In this document: positions 6,512 through 12,615 of the stretch, one piece after another
Position numbering within the stretch: position 1 is the stretch's first letter
Layout of the letters: the number at the start of each line of letters is the position of its first letter
DNA from: AVCC01 sp039920865
GTDB taxonomy: Bacteria; Pseudomonadota; Gammaproteobacteria; Burkholderiales; Burkholderiaceae_D
DNA: 12,615 nt
Direction: 5' to 3'
Assembly: GCA_039920865.1 (NCBI GenBank)
Contig: JBDSCZ010000044.1
Span: 1 to 12,615, forward strand
Position numbers and translations under genes: made by a program
The notes under the pieces: generated by a model
What the model was told of the DNA's origin: nothing
The model's input: the letters and a program-made list of their open reading frames with translations, nothing else
Databases searched by the model: none

Positions 6512-9500
6512 ATGAGCATCCCTTTTTCGACGCACCCGAGCGATAGTACGGATCAGACCGACACCGGTCCCTTGTCCTGGGTAATTGGCGAAATCCGCGA
6601 TGCGCTGGAGCGCTCCAGGATGGCGCTGCAAGATGCAGTGGCGCAGGACGCCGAATCCAGATCAACCGCGCTGTACCACGCCAAGACCCATTTGCATCAG
6701 GCCCACGGGGCGCTGCAAATGGTTGATCTCGACGGCGTGACGGTCGTCACCGAAGCGATCGAGCAATTGCTGGAGCGTCTGGCTGCGGCCCAAATTACGC
6801 TGACGCAAAGCCACGCTGACATCGTCGGTGACGCTTATCAGGCTGTGCTGGAATATCTGGAGCATTTGCTGTCGGGGGCAGAGCAGCAGGCGGTGCGACT
6901 GTATCCATACCACAAGGCGATCCTGGAGGCGCTCGGCGCACCCCGCATCCATCCGGCCGACCTGTTCTTTCCGCAACTGTCGGAGCCACTGCCTGCGGTG
7001 GATGCCGATCGGGTGCCGCCAGCGTTTCCGCCGGCGTCGTATGCAGGTTTGCGGCAGCGATTCGAGATGGCCTTGCTGGCGTTTCTGAAAAATAGCGATC
7101 CGGGGCGCGAAGCCGGCGGCGCGGCATCGATGTGCGCAGTCATTGCAGAAATAGAACAGGTGCAAAGCGAGCCGCAAGCGCGCAGATTCTGGTGGGTGAT
7201 GCACGGCTTTGCCGACGCCGTATGCGGCGGGCAGATTGCCGGCGGGCGTCTTGTCAAGCAATTGTTCGCTTTGATCAATCTGCAGATCCGGCGCCTGGCC
7301 CAGGGTTCTCACAGTGTTTCCGAGAGCCTGATGCGCGACGCGCTGTTTTTCATCGCGCAAATCGAGCAGCCTTCTGCTGCAGCCCAGGCGATCTGCGCCG
7401 CGCACCGGATCGAGGCGCCGGTTCCAGCCGATTACGAAGTGCGGCGTTACGGCCAGATCGATGCAGAAGCGCTGCGCGCCGCCAAGCAAGGATTGGCGCA
7501 GGCCAAAGTCATGTGGAGCCGGATTGCCGCCGGCGATGCCGGTTTTGCCGAATCTTTCGAGCGCGAAATGAAAATTTTGGCGGCGGCCAGTGAAAAACTG
7601 AATTCGCCTTCGCTTGCCAAATTGTTGCGTGAACTCAACGGCATCGCCCGCCATGCTGCGCATTCTGCACCTGAGCATAGCCTTTGTCTGGAAATGGCGA
7701 CCGGCCTGTTATTCGTCGAACATGCGTTGGATAACATCAGCCATCTGGGCGCCGATTTTTCAGGTCGTGCCGATGCTCTGTCCGGCCGCCTGATTTCGAT
7801 TGTCGCCGGCGAACTGCCGGCCGCATCCGCGCAATGGCTCGACGAACTGTCCGAACAGGCGCAGCAAAGACAGACCCTGTGCGTGCTGGCGGCCGAAATG
7901 CAGGCCAATCTGCGTCAGGTCGAAAAATCGCTGGAAGAATACTTTTTCAACCCGGCCAAAAAAGAATCGCTGCGCACTCTGGAACCGGCGCTGCACCAGA
8001 TTGCCGGTGCGCTGGCGATGCTGGACCAGAACGATGCGATGTGCGCAGCCGAGCATATCCAGACCGTGGTGCGCGGTTTTGCCGATAGCCGGCCGGATGC
8101 ACTGCCCGACCAGCAGGCGTTTCAGGATGTGGCGCAAAACGTCGGTGCACTGGGATTTTTCCTGGAAATGCTGGCGGCAAATCCCCAGGCTGCACGCAGC
8201 CGCTTCGTTTTCAATCCGCAGCAGGGGATTTTTCATGCCAACCTGATCGAGAAAATCAGTCCCGACCACACCGACCCAGCCGCAGCGGTCGCAACAGCGC
8301 GTAGCGCCGCATTGCCAACCGACGCCGAGCCGCCGCTTACCGACCGGCTGCACGGCGCGACGGTGGAAGGCGATCTGGCGCGGCACCGGCAACAGGCCGC
8401 CGCGTTGGCCGATGCGCTGCTGGCAGCGCCAGGCGACACCGAACTGCAGCAACAGCTCAGGACTGCTCTGCAAAGCGTGCGTTCCGATGCTGCGTTGATC
8501 GATGATAGTGCGCTGATGCAGCGCGCCCAGGCTGCCATCGAGCTGCTGGCGCAGCCCGGCTTCGTCGCCACGCCGCAGGCACTGGCCGGTATTGCCAACG
8601 CGCCAGCAACTACCATCGTGGCTGCGGCCCCTCCGGTCACGGAGACGGCAAGCGACGGTGAAATCGACGCCGAATTGCTGGATATTTTCATCTCTGAGGC
8701 GCAAGAAGTGCTGACTTTCGTGCGCCAGACTGTGCCGCTGTCGCGTCAGGATAGTCATAATCAGGAGCATCTGGCTACCTTGCGCCGCTCCTTTCACACT
8801 CTCAAGGGCAGCGGCCGGATGGTCGGCTTAAGCGTGTTCGGCAATGCCGCCTGGAGTATCGAGCAGGTGATGAATCTCTGGCTATCGGAGTCGCGCAGCG
8901 CCAGCGCTGATCTCTGCACCTTGCTAGAGATGGCGGTGCAGGAGATGAAGGCGTGGGTGGCGGAAATCGTGCTCAACGGGCAATCAGGACGTACTGGCGA
9001 GGCGCTGGTAGCGGCAGCCGAAAGGGTGAGAATCGGCCAGTCGCCCGAGTTGCCGGCCGCTGCAAGCGCCGAAGCGGCGGAGCTTGCAGCAGCGGCAGAG
9101 ACGCCGGCTGTGCTGCCCGAGGCTGCAGACCCGCAGCAGGTGTCGGGCCTGGATTTTGACTTTGATCCGGATCTCAAGCTGGGTCTGGATTTAGATCTGG
9201 ATCTGGATCTGGATCTGGATCTGGGGCTGCCGCCGGACGCCGATCTGTCGTGCGCGGCTGCGCCGCCGGCAGAGTGCAGCGACGCGGCCGGGATCATAAG
9301 CCCGGTGTCGCAAGCGCCGGAAGTGCCCGAGCCCGAGCCTGCGCCAAGGTCGAGCGTGATCGGGTTCCCGCCAAACGATCGGAAGCATGCGCGGCCGGAC
9401 GATAACATCAAGAAGATCGGCGATGTCGAGATTAGTGTTCCATTGCACAATATTTATCTGGCCGAAACCGATGAAATCGTGCGCCTGCTGTCGAACGATT

Positions 9501-12268
9501 TTTCCGAATGGCGGCATGAAACGCAGCGCGTGGTCAGTCCGGAATCGATCAATGCCGCGCATTCGCTATCCGGCAGTTCGGCCACGGTCGGCTTCAAGGG
9601 ATTGCACGATCTGGCGCGGGCGCTCGAGAAGCTGTTGCAGCATCTGGCGCGGCAACCGGCCATTCTGGAATTCGAAGAGTTCGACGCGCTCGATCAATGC
9701 ATGGTCCATTGCAAGTCGATGTTGCGGACCTTCGCCTTGGGCGAGATGCCGCCGCTGCCGCTGGCGCAGATTCGGCTGCTGGAAAGCCTGCACCGCATGC
9801 TTAGGAAGCGGCGCGTGCAGGTTGACGGCAGCGCGCTACAGGAAGCCGCAGCAACAACTGCTGCTGCTCCGGCAGTCCCGCAAGAGCAAAAGCAGCAGCT
9901 GTTGCCTGCGGACAGCGACGCACAGCGGGATGCGGACAACAGCTGCACTCCCGCGCTGCCGATCAAGGATGAACTCGATGCCGATCTGTTGCCGGTATTC
10001 ATCGAGGAAGGGCGCGATTTGCTGCCGGAAATCGGCCGGCTGCTGCGTGCCTGGCAGCAAACGCCTGCCGACTTCGGCGTGCCGCAAGCACTGCTGCGGG
10101 TGCTGCATACCGTCAAGGGCAGTGCGCGCATGGCCGGTGCAATGGCGCTGGGACAACATGCACATGACATCGAAACCCGCATCGGCCAGTTGATGCAGGC
10201 CGGCGTGCCGACCGCACTGGCGCTGGATGAACTGCTGGCCAGCCACGATCACAGCCTGAACCTGTTTGAGCAATTGCAGCATCCTGCGCCGGCATCCGAG
10301 GTCGACGCCGTGGCTACGGTCGACGATCTGCCGTCTGAACAGCCGGCCACCGCATCGACGTCTACGCCGGCTGCGCTGCAGGTGCCGCTGGTACGGGTGC
10401 GTGCCGAAATCATCGACCGCCTGGTGAACCATGCCGGCGAAGTCTCGATCTCGCGCTCCAGGCTGGAAAGCGAGGTTGGCATGATGCGCAGCGCATTGTC
10501 GGAGTTGACGGAAAATGTCAGTCGCCTGCGCAGCCAGTTGCGCGAAATCGAGATGCAGGCGGAATCGCAGATCATGTCGCTGATGCCGCAATCGAGCGAC
10601 CGCGAATTCGATCCGCTCGAATTCGATCGTTTCACGCGGCTGCAGGAGCTGACCCGCATGATGGCCGAGAGTGTCAACGACGTCGCCAGTGTGCAGCAAA
10701 GCCTGACGCGCACGGTGGAAGAAGCCAGTGCCGACCTGAGCAACCAGGCGCGCCTGACGCGCGACCTGCAGCAAGACCTGATGCGGGTGCGGATGGTACC
10801 GTTTTCCAGCGTAACCGAACGCTTGTACCAGGTCGCTCGGCTGTCCAGCAAGGAAGTCGGGAAGCGGGTTAATCTTGACATTAAGGGCGCGGCAGTTGAG
10901 GTCGACCGCAGCGTGCTGGAAAAAATGGCGGCGCCGTTCGAGCATTTGCTGCGCAATGCGATTGCGCACGGGATCGAAACGCGCGAGCAGCGGCGCGCGC
11001 TGGGCAAGAGTGAAGCTGGTGAATTGCTGGTGCAGGTGGAACAGGACGGCAATGAAGTCGTGATCCGGTTTTCCGACGACGGCCAAGGGCTTGACCTGGC
11101 GCAGATTCGCGACAAGGCCATCAGCACCGGTTTGCTCGGCAACGACAGCGCGATTTCCGATGCCGAAACGATGGATCTGATCTTCCAGCCCGGTCTGTCG
11201 ACTGCAGCTGAAATCACCGAGCTGGCAGGGCGCGGCATCGGCCTGGACGTGGTGCGCGAAGAAGTGTCCGCTCTGGGCGGACGGGTGGCGATCAGCTCGA
11301 GCGCAGGGCAGGGCACCTGTTTCGCGATTCATTTGCCGCTGACGCTGGCCGTAACGCAAGTTGTGTTGCTGGAGGCCGGCGGCAAAACCTATGCGGTGCC
11401 TTCGACCCTGGTCGAACAAGTGCAGCAACTGAAAAGCCAGGCGCTGGCCAGCGCCTACAACGAGGACGGCATAGTCTGGCAGGGTAACCGGATCGAACTG
11501 CACAATCTGTCGGCCTTGCTGGCCGACGATGCAGCAATCCCGCCGGTGCAACAACATTCGCAGTATTCGCCGCTGATCATCTTGCGCAGCGGCGATGCGC
11601 GGGTCGCCATCCATGTCGACAAGGTGCTCGGCAACCGCGAAGTGGTGGTCAAGAATATCGGGCCGCAACTGGCGCGCATGGCAGGGATTGCCGGCGCTAC
11701 CGTGCTCGGTAGCGGCGAGATCGTGCTGATCCTCAATCCGGTCGCTTTGGCATTGCATGCGGCCCGAAACAATCAAGGCGCGCAGCGCCTGCTGCCAGCG
11801 GACGCGCCGGATGCATTGGGTGCGGTGGCTGAACTGGCGCGGCCATCGGTGCCGACAGCGGTGCTGCCGGTATCCGGACTGCGCACTCAGCGCATCGTGA
11901 TGGTGGTCGATGATTCATTGACGGTGCGCCGGGTGACGCAACGTCTGCTAACGCGCGAAGGCTATCAGGTCGTGCTGGCCAAGGACGGTGTGGATGCGCT
12001 GCAGCAGTTGCAGGCCATCACGCCGGACGTGATGCTGGTCGACATCGAAATGCCGCGCATGGACGGTTTCGATTTGACCCGCAACGTGCGCAGCGACGAG
12101 CGTACCCGCCATATCCCGATCATCATGATTACCTCGCGCACCGCCGACAAGCACCGCAATTACGCGATGGAGCTGGGGGTTGACGCGTACTTCGGCAAAC
12201 CGTTTCAGGAGGACGCACTGCTGCAATCGATTGCAGCCCATATTGCGCCGGCGTTGCCGGCTATCTGA
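6512..12268 (+). CDS. chpA: ChpA/PilL, hybrid CheA-type histidine kinase with several Hpt domains
   Basis: This is the central kinase of the Pil-Chp system: it autophosphorylates under PilJ/PilI control and passes phosphate to PilG and PilH. The protein has 1918 residues. An N-terminal ChpA/FimL-like region carries the Hpt-like motif LHQAHGALQMV (H62), and a second Hpt-like motif LHQIAGAL is at H495. Clear Hpt domains have H762 (FHTLKGSGRM), H1017 (AHSLSGSS, with the usual Lys replaced) and H1199 (LHTVKGSARM). The kinase core follows: dimerisation helices about 1290-1450; ATP-site boxes with H1478, N1482 and H1486, then DDGQG (1522-1526) and GRGIG (1573-1577); a CheW-like domain about 1612-1755; and a receiver with D1800-D1801, phosphoacceptor D1844, T1874 and K1896. 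No CheY-binding P2 domain is evident. Pseudomonas ChpA is longer, about 2470 residues with more transfer domains. ATG 6512 gives the family-like N-terminus and a weak GCGAGA site; ATG 6482, ten codons upstream, lies in the loop of a small hairpin (6475-6491). Confidence 0.95.
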   Translation: MSIPFSTHPSDSTDQTDTGPLSWVIGEIRDALERSRMALQDAVAQDAESRSTALYHAKTHLHQAHGALQMVDLDGVTVVTEAIEQLLERLAAAQITLTQSHADIVGDAYQAVLEYLEHLLSGAEQQAVRLYPYHKAILEALGAPRIHPADLFFPQLSEPLPAVDADRVPPAFPPASYAGLRQRFEMALLAFLKNSDPGREAGGAASMCAVIAEIEQVQSEPQARRFWWVMHGFADAVCGGQIAGGRLVKQLFALINLQIRRLAQGSHSVSESLMRDALFFIAQIEQPSAAAQAICAAHRIEAPVPADYEVRRYGQIDAEALRAAKQGLAQAKVMWSRIAAGDAGFAESFEREMKILAAASEKLNSPSLAKLLRELNGIARHAAHSAPEHSLCLEMATGLLFVEHALDNISHLGADFSGRADALSGRLISIVAGELPAASAQWLDELSEQAQQRQTLCVLAAEMQANLRQVEKSLEEYFFNPAKKESLRTLEPALHQIAGALAMLDQNDAMCAAEHIQTVVRGFADSRPDALPDQQAFQDVAQNVGALGFFLEMLAANPQAARSRFVFNPQQGIFHANLIEKISPDHTDPAAAVATARSAALPTDAEPPLTDRLHGATVEGDLARHRQQAAALADALLAAPGDTELQQQLRTALQSVRSDAALIDDSALMQRAQAAIELLAQPGFVATPQALAGIANAPATTIVAAAPPVTETASDGEIDAELLDIFISEAQEVLTFVRQTVPLSRQDSHNQEHLATLRRSFHTLKGSGRMVGLSVFGNAAWSIEQVMNLWLSESRSASADLCTLLEMAVQEMKAWVAEIVLNGQSGRTGEALVAAAERVRIGQSPELPAAASAEAAELAAAAETPAVLPEAADPQQVSGLDFDFDPDLKLGLDLDLDLDLDLDLGLPPDADLSCAAAPPAECSDAAGIISPVSQAPEVPEPEPAPRSSVIGFPPNDRKHARPDDNIKKIGDVEISVPLHNIYLAETDEIVRLLSNDFSEWRHETQRVVSPESINAAHSLSGSSATVGFKGLHDLARALEKLLQHLARQPAILEFEEFDALDQCMVHCKSMLRTFALGEMPPLPLAQIRLLESLHRMLRKRRVQVDGSALQEAAATTAAAPAVPQEQKQQLLPADSDAQRDADNSCTPALPIKDELDADLLPVFIEEGRDLLPEIGRLLRAWQQTPADFGVPQALLRVLHTVKGSARMAGAMALGQHAHDIETRIGQLMQAGVPTALALDELLASHDHSLNLFEQLQHPAPASEVDAVATVDDLPSEQPATASTSTPAALQVPLVRVRAEIIDRLVNHAGEVSISRSRLESEVGMMRSALSELTENVSRLRSQLREIEMQAESQIMSLMPQSSDREFDPLEFDRFTRLQELTRMMAESVNDVASVQQSLTRTVEEASADLSNQARLTRDLQQDLMRVRMVPFSSVTERLYQVARLSSKEVGKRVNLDIKGAAVEVDRSVLEKMAAPFEHLLRNAIAHGIETREQRRALGKSEAGELLVQVEQDGNEVVIRFSDDGQGLDLAQIRDKAISTGLLGNDSAISDAETMDLIFQPGLSTAAEITELAGRGIGLDVVREEVSALGGRVAISSSAGQGTCFAIHLPLTLAVTQVVLLEAGGKTYAVPSTLVEQVQQLKSQALASAYNEDGIVWQGNRIELHNLSALLADDAAIPPVQQHSQYSPLIILRSGDARVAIHVDKVLGNREVVVKNIGPQLARMAGIAGATVLGSGEIVLILNPVALALHAARNNQGAQRLLPADAPDALGAVAELARPSVPTAVLPVSGLRTQRIVMVVDDSLTVRRVTQRLLTREGYQVVLAKDGVDALQQLQAITPDVMLVDIEMPRMDGFDLTRNVRSDERTRHIPIIMITSRTADKHRNYAMELGVDAYFGKPFQEDALLQSIAAHIAPALPAI
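9185..9220 (+). repeat. In-frame CTGGAT hexanucleotide microsatellite in chpA
   Basis: Six tandem CTGGAT units encode Leu-Asp six times; the second unit reads TTAGAT. CTGGGG follows. The tract lies in the disordered linker between the Hpt domains of H762 and H1017, and is preceded by more hydrophobic-Asp pairs (LDFDFDPDLKLG). Because the unit is 6 bp, slippage would change the linker by Leu-Asp pairs without a frameshift. Confidence 0.9.
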
Positions 12269-12281
12269 AGTTACGTACTTG

Positions 12282-12301
12282 TCCACGAAAGACACGAAAA
12301 A
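12282..12301 (+). repeat. CCACGAAAGACACGAAAA motif, possible dispersed intergenic repeat
   Basis: Shortly after the chpA stop, the sequence GTCCACGAAAGACACGAAAA contains two near-copies of (C)ACGAAA. Similar strings are, from memory, seen in the intergenic DNA of several proteobacteria, but this was not checked. No function can be assigned. Confidence 0.2.
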
Positions 12302-12372
12302 CGGGCAAGAATGGCGTGCGCAGAATTTGCTGTTCAGATACGGAAAAAAATCGGTGGCAGTCTATTTTATCC

Positions 12373-12404
12373 ATGAGTATATTTAGTTTGCGCAATGAGT
12401 ATAT
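12373..12404 (+). repeat. Direct repeat ATGAGTATAT, two copies 22 bp apart
   Basis: ATGAGTATAT occurs at 12373-12382 and again at 12395-12404, exactly two helical turns apart. It sits at the left of repeat copy B. In copy A the corresponding positions are less alike, so the internal duplication is clear only here. The spacing could suit a regulator binding one face of the DNA, or may be chance in AT-rich DNA. Confidence 0.4.
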
Positions 12405-12445
12405 GCGTTAATTGCCATAAAAATGGCAATACTCCTTTTTATACC
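12374..12445 (+). repeat. Downstream copy of the chpA-flanking repeat (copy B)
   Basis: This 72-bp segment aligns with 6338-6408 upstream of chpA, in the same orientation and at about 71% identity by hand count, with a near-constant offset of 6036-6037 bp. It holds the terminator-like hairpin at 12411-12440; the equivalent stem is not preserved in copy A, so the shared sequence is not explained simply by two unrelated terminators. The alignment stops one base before the inverted-repeat element at 12447. Confidence 0.65.
12411..12440 (+). terminator. Terminator-like hairpin downstream of chpA
   Basis: ATTGCCAT (12411-12418) and ATGGCAAT (12423-12430) form a perfect 8-bp stem with an AAAA loop. 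ACTCC and then TTTTT (12436-12440) follow. It lies 142 bp past the chpA stop. The stem has only three GC pairs and the T-run is displaced by 5 nt, so it would be a weak rho-independent terminator; it is still the best candidate for the end of the chpA transcript. Confidence 0.5.
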
Positions 12446-12446
12446 T

Positions 12447-12615
12447 GATTAGCTACATACCTCAGAAACAGCGTTACACGTTCAAAAGAACCCGTCGTCC
12501 CCGCGAAGGCGGGGATCCATACACCGGTGATTCAGCGTGCGATGTATGGTTTCCCGCCTTCGCGGGAATGACAATATTGTGAATTCCGCTCTTAGTCTGA
12601 GGTTGGTAGCTAATC
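12447..12615. mobile_element. Nested inverted-repeat element resembling a MITE, possibly cut by the window edge
   Basis: The outer arms are 12447-12466 and 12596-12615. The left arm, GATTAGCTACATACCTCAGA, matches the reverse complement of the right arm at 18 of 20 positions, with GATTAGCTAC and CTCAGA exact. Weaker complementarity continues inward (AACAGCG on the left, AAGAGCG in the reverse complement of the right, with a 2-nt offset). Inside lies the REP-like dyad at 12494-12572. The 169-bp unit contains no gene and would fold into one long rod, as expected of a small non-autonomous element. A target-site duplication cannot be tested because the right arm ends at the last base of the window. 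Confidence 0.55.
12494..12572. repeat. REP/BIME-like palindromic repeat
   Basis: Two 30-nt arms (12494-12523 and 12543-12572) are inverted copies matching at 26 of 30 positions, with a 19-nt centre. Each arm carries its own small hairpin: CCCCGC-GAAG-GCGGGG on the left and CCCGC-CTTC-GCGGG on the right. Sequences of the form GTCATTCCCGCGAAGGCGGG are, from memory, common intergenic repeats in beta- and gammaproteobacterial genomes. Such repeats may stabilise or end transcripts and may be mobilised by REP-associated transposases. None is encoded here. Confidence 0.8.

Noticed and set aside
9836..11776. 646-codon open frame on the minus strand opposite chpA
   Set aside because: Its length comes from the codon bias of the kinase domain on the other strand. 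The translation has no recognisable domain and is rich in Gln, His and Arg.
12180..12386. 68-codon frame running from the end of chpA into the downstream gap
   Set aside because: Most of it overlaps the receiver domain of chpA in another frame. The remaining part has no ribosome site or recognisable product.
12571..12580. Palindrome ACAATATTGT at the edge of the REP-like core
   Set aside because: A 10-bp AT-rich palindrome is expected by chance and has no matching partner or target-site duplication.
1..12615. CRISPR array, tRNA, rRNA, phage or toxin-antitoxin genes
   Set aside because: No regularly spaced direct repeats with unique spacers, no tRNA-like or rRNA-like sequence and no such protein families were seen on either strand.

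Overview
The window looks like a chromosomal segment of a betaproteobacterium, probably Burkholderiales and most likely an Oxalobacteraceae relative. This is inferred from the GC-rich coding DNA, the closeness of the predicted proteins to betaproteobacterial versions, and the gene order hemL - thiD-like - rubredoxin - pilGHIJ - chpA. No database search was possible.

Layout. Two genes lie on the minus strand at the left: hemL (heme precursor synthesis) and, upstream of it, a divergent ThiD-family kinase-like gene. A 53-bp divergent region separates them from a small rubredoxin gene on the plus strand. The rest of the plus strand is a Pil-Chp chemosensory cluster, the system that controls type IV pili (twitching motility, surface sensing, often cAMP signalling). 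It comprises pilG and pilH (CheY-like regulators), pilI (CheW-like adaptor), pilJ (membrane chemoreceptor) and a 1918-residue hybrid CheA-type kinase (chpA/pilL) with several Hpt-like domains, a kinase core, a CheW-like domain and a C-terminal receiver. In the expected signal path PilJ controls the ChpA kinase through PilI; phosphoryl groups move through the Hpt domains to PilG and PilH, which act on pilus extension and retraction. No methyltransferase (pilK/cheR) or methylesterase (chpB/cheB) gene is present.

Non-coding DNA. The two AT-rich gaps on either side of chpA hold the most unusual material. About 71 bp upstream of chpA (6338-6408) and 72 bp downstream (12374-12445) align at roughly 71% identity in the same orientation, so chpA is flanked by diverged direct copies of one element. 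The downstream copy ends one base before a 169-bp nested inverted-repeat element (12447-12615). That element has imperfect terminal inverted repeats around a REP-like dyad rich in CCCGCGAAGGCGGG and resembles a small non-autonomous mobile element. Other features are perfect hairpins after hemL, a hairpin upstream of chpA, a terminator-like hairpin after chpA and an in-frame hexanucleotide microsatellite inside chpA that encodes a Leu-Asp repeat.

The protein-coding part is mostly conventional. The points for follow-up are the paired chpA-flanking repeats, the nested inverted-repeat element, the ThiD homologue lacking several active-site signatures, and the Chp cluster without adaptation enzymes.
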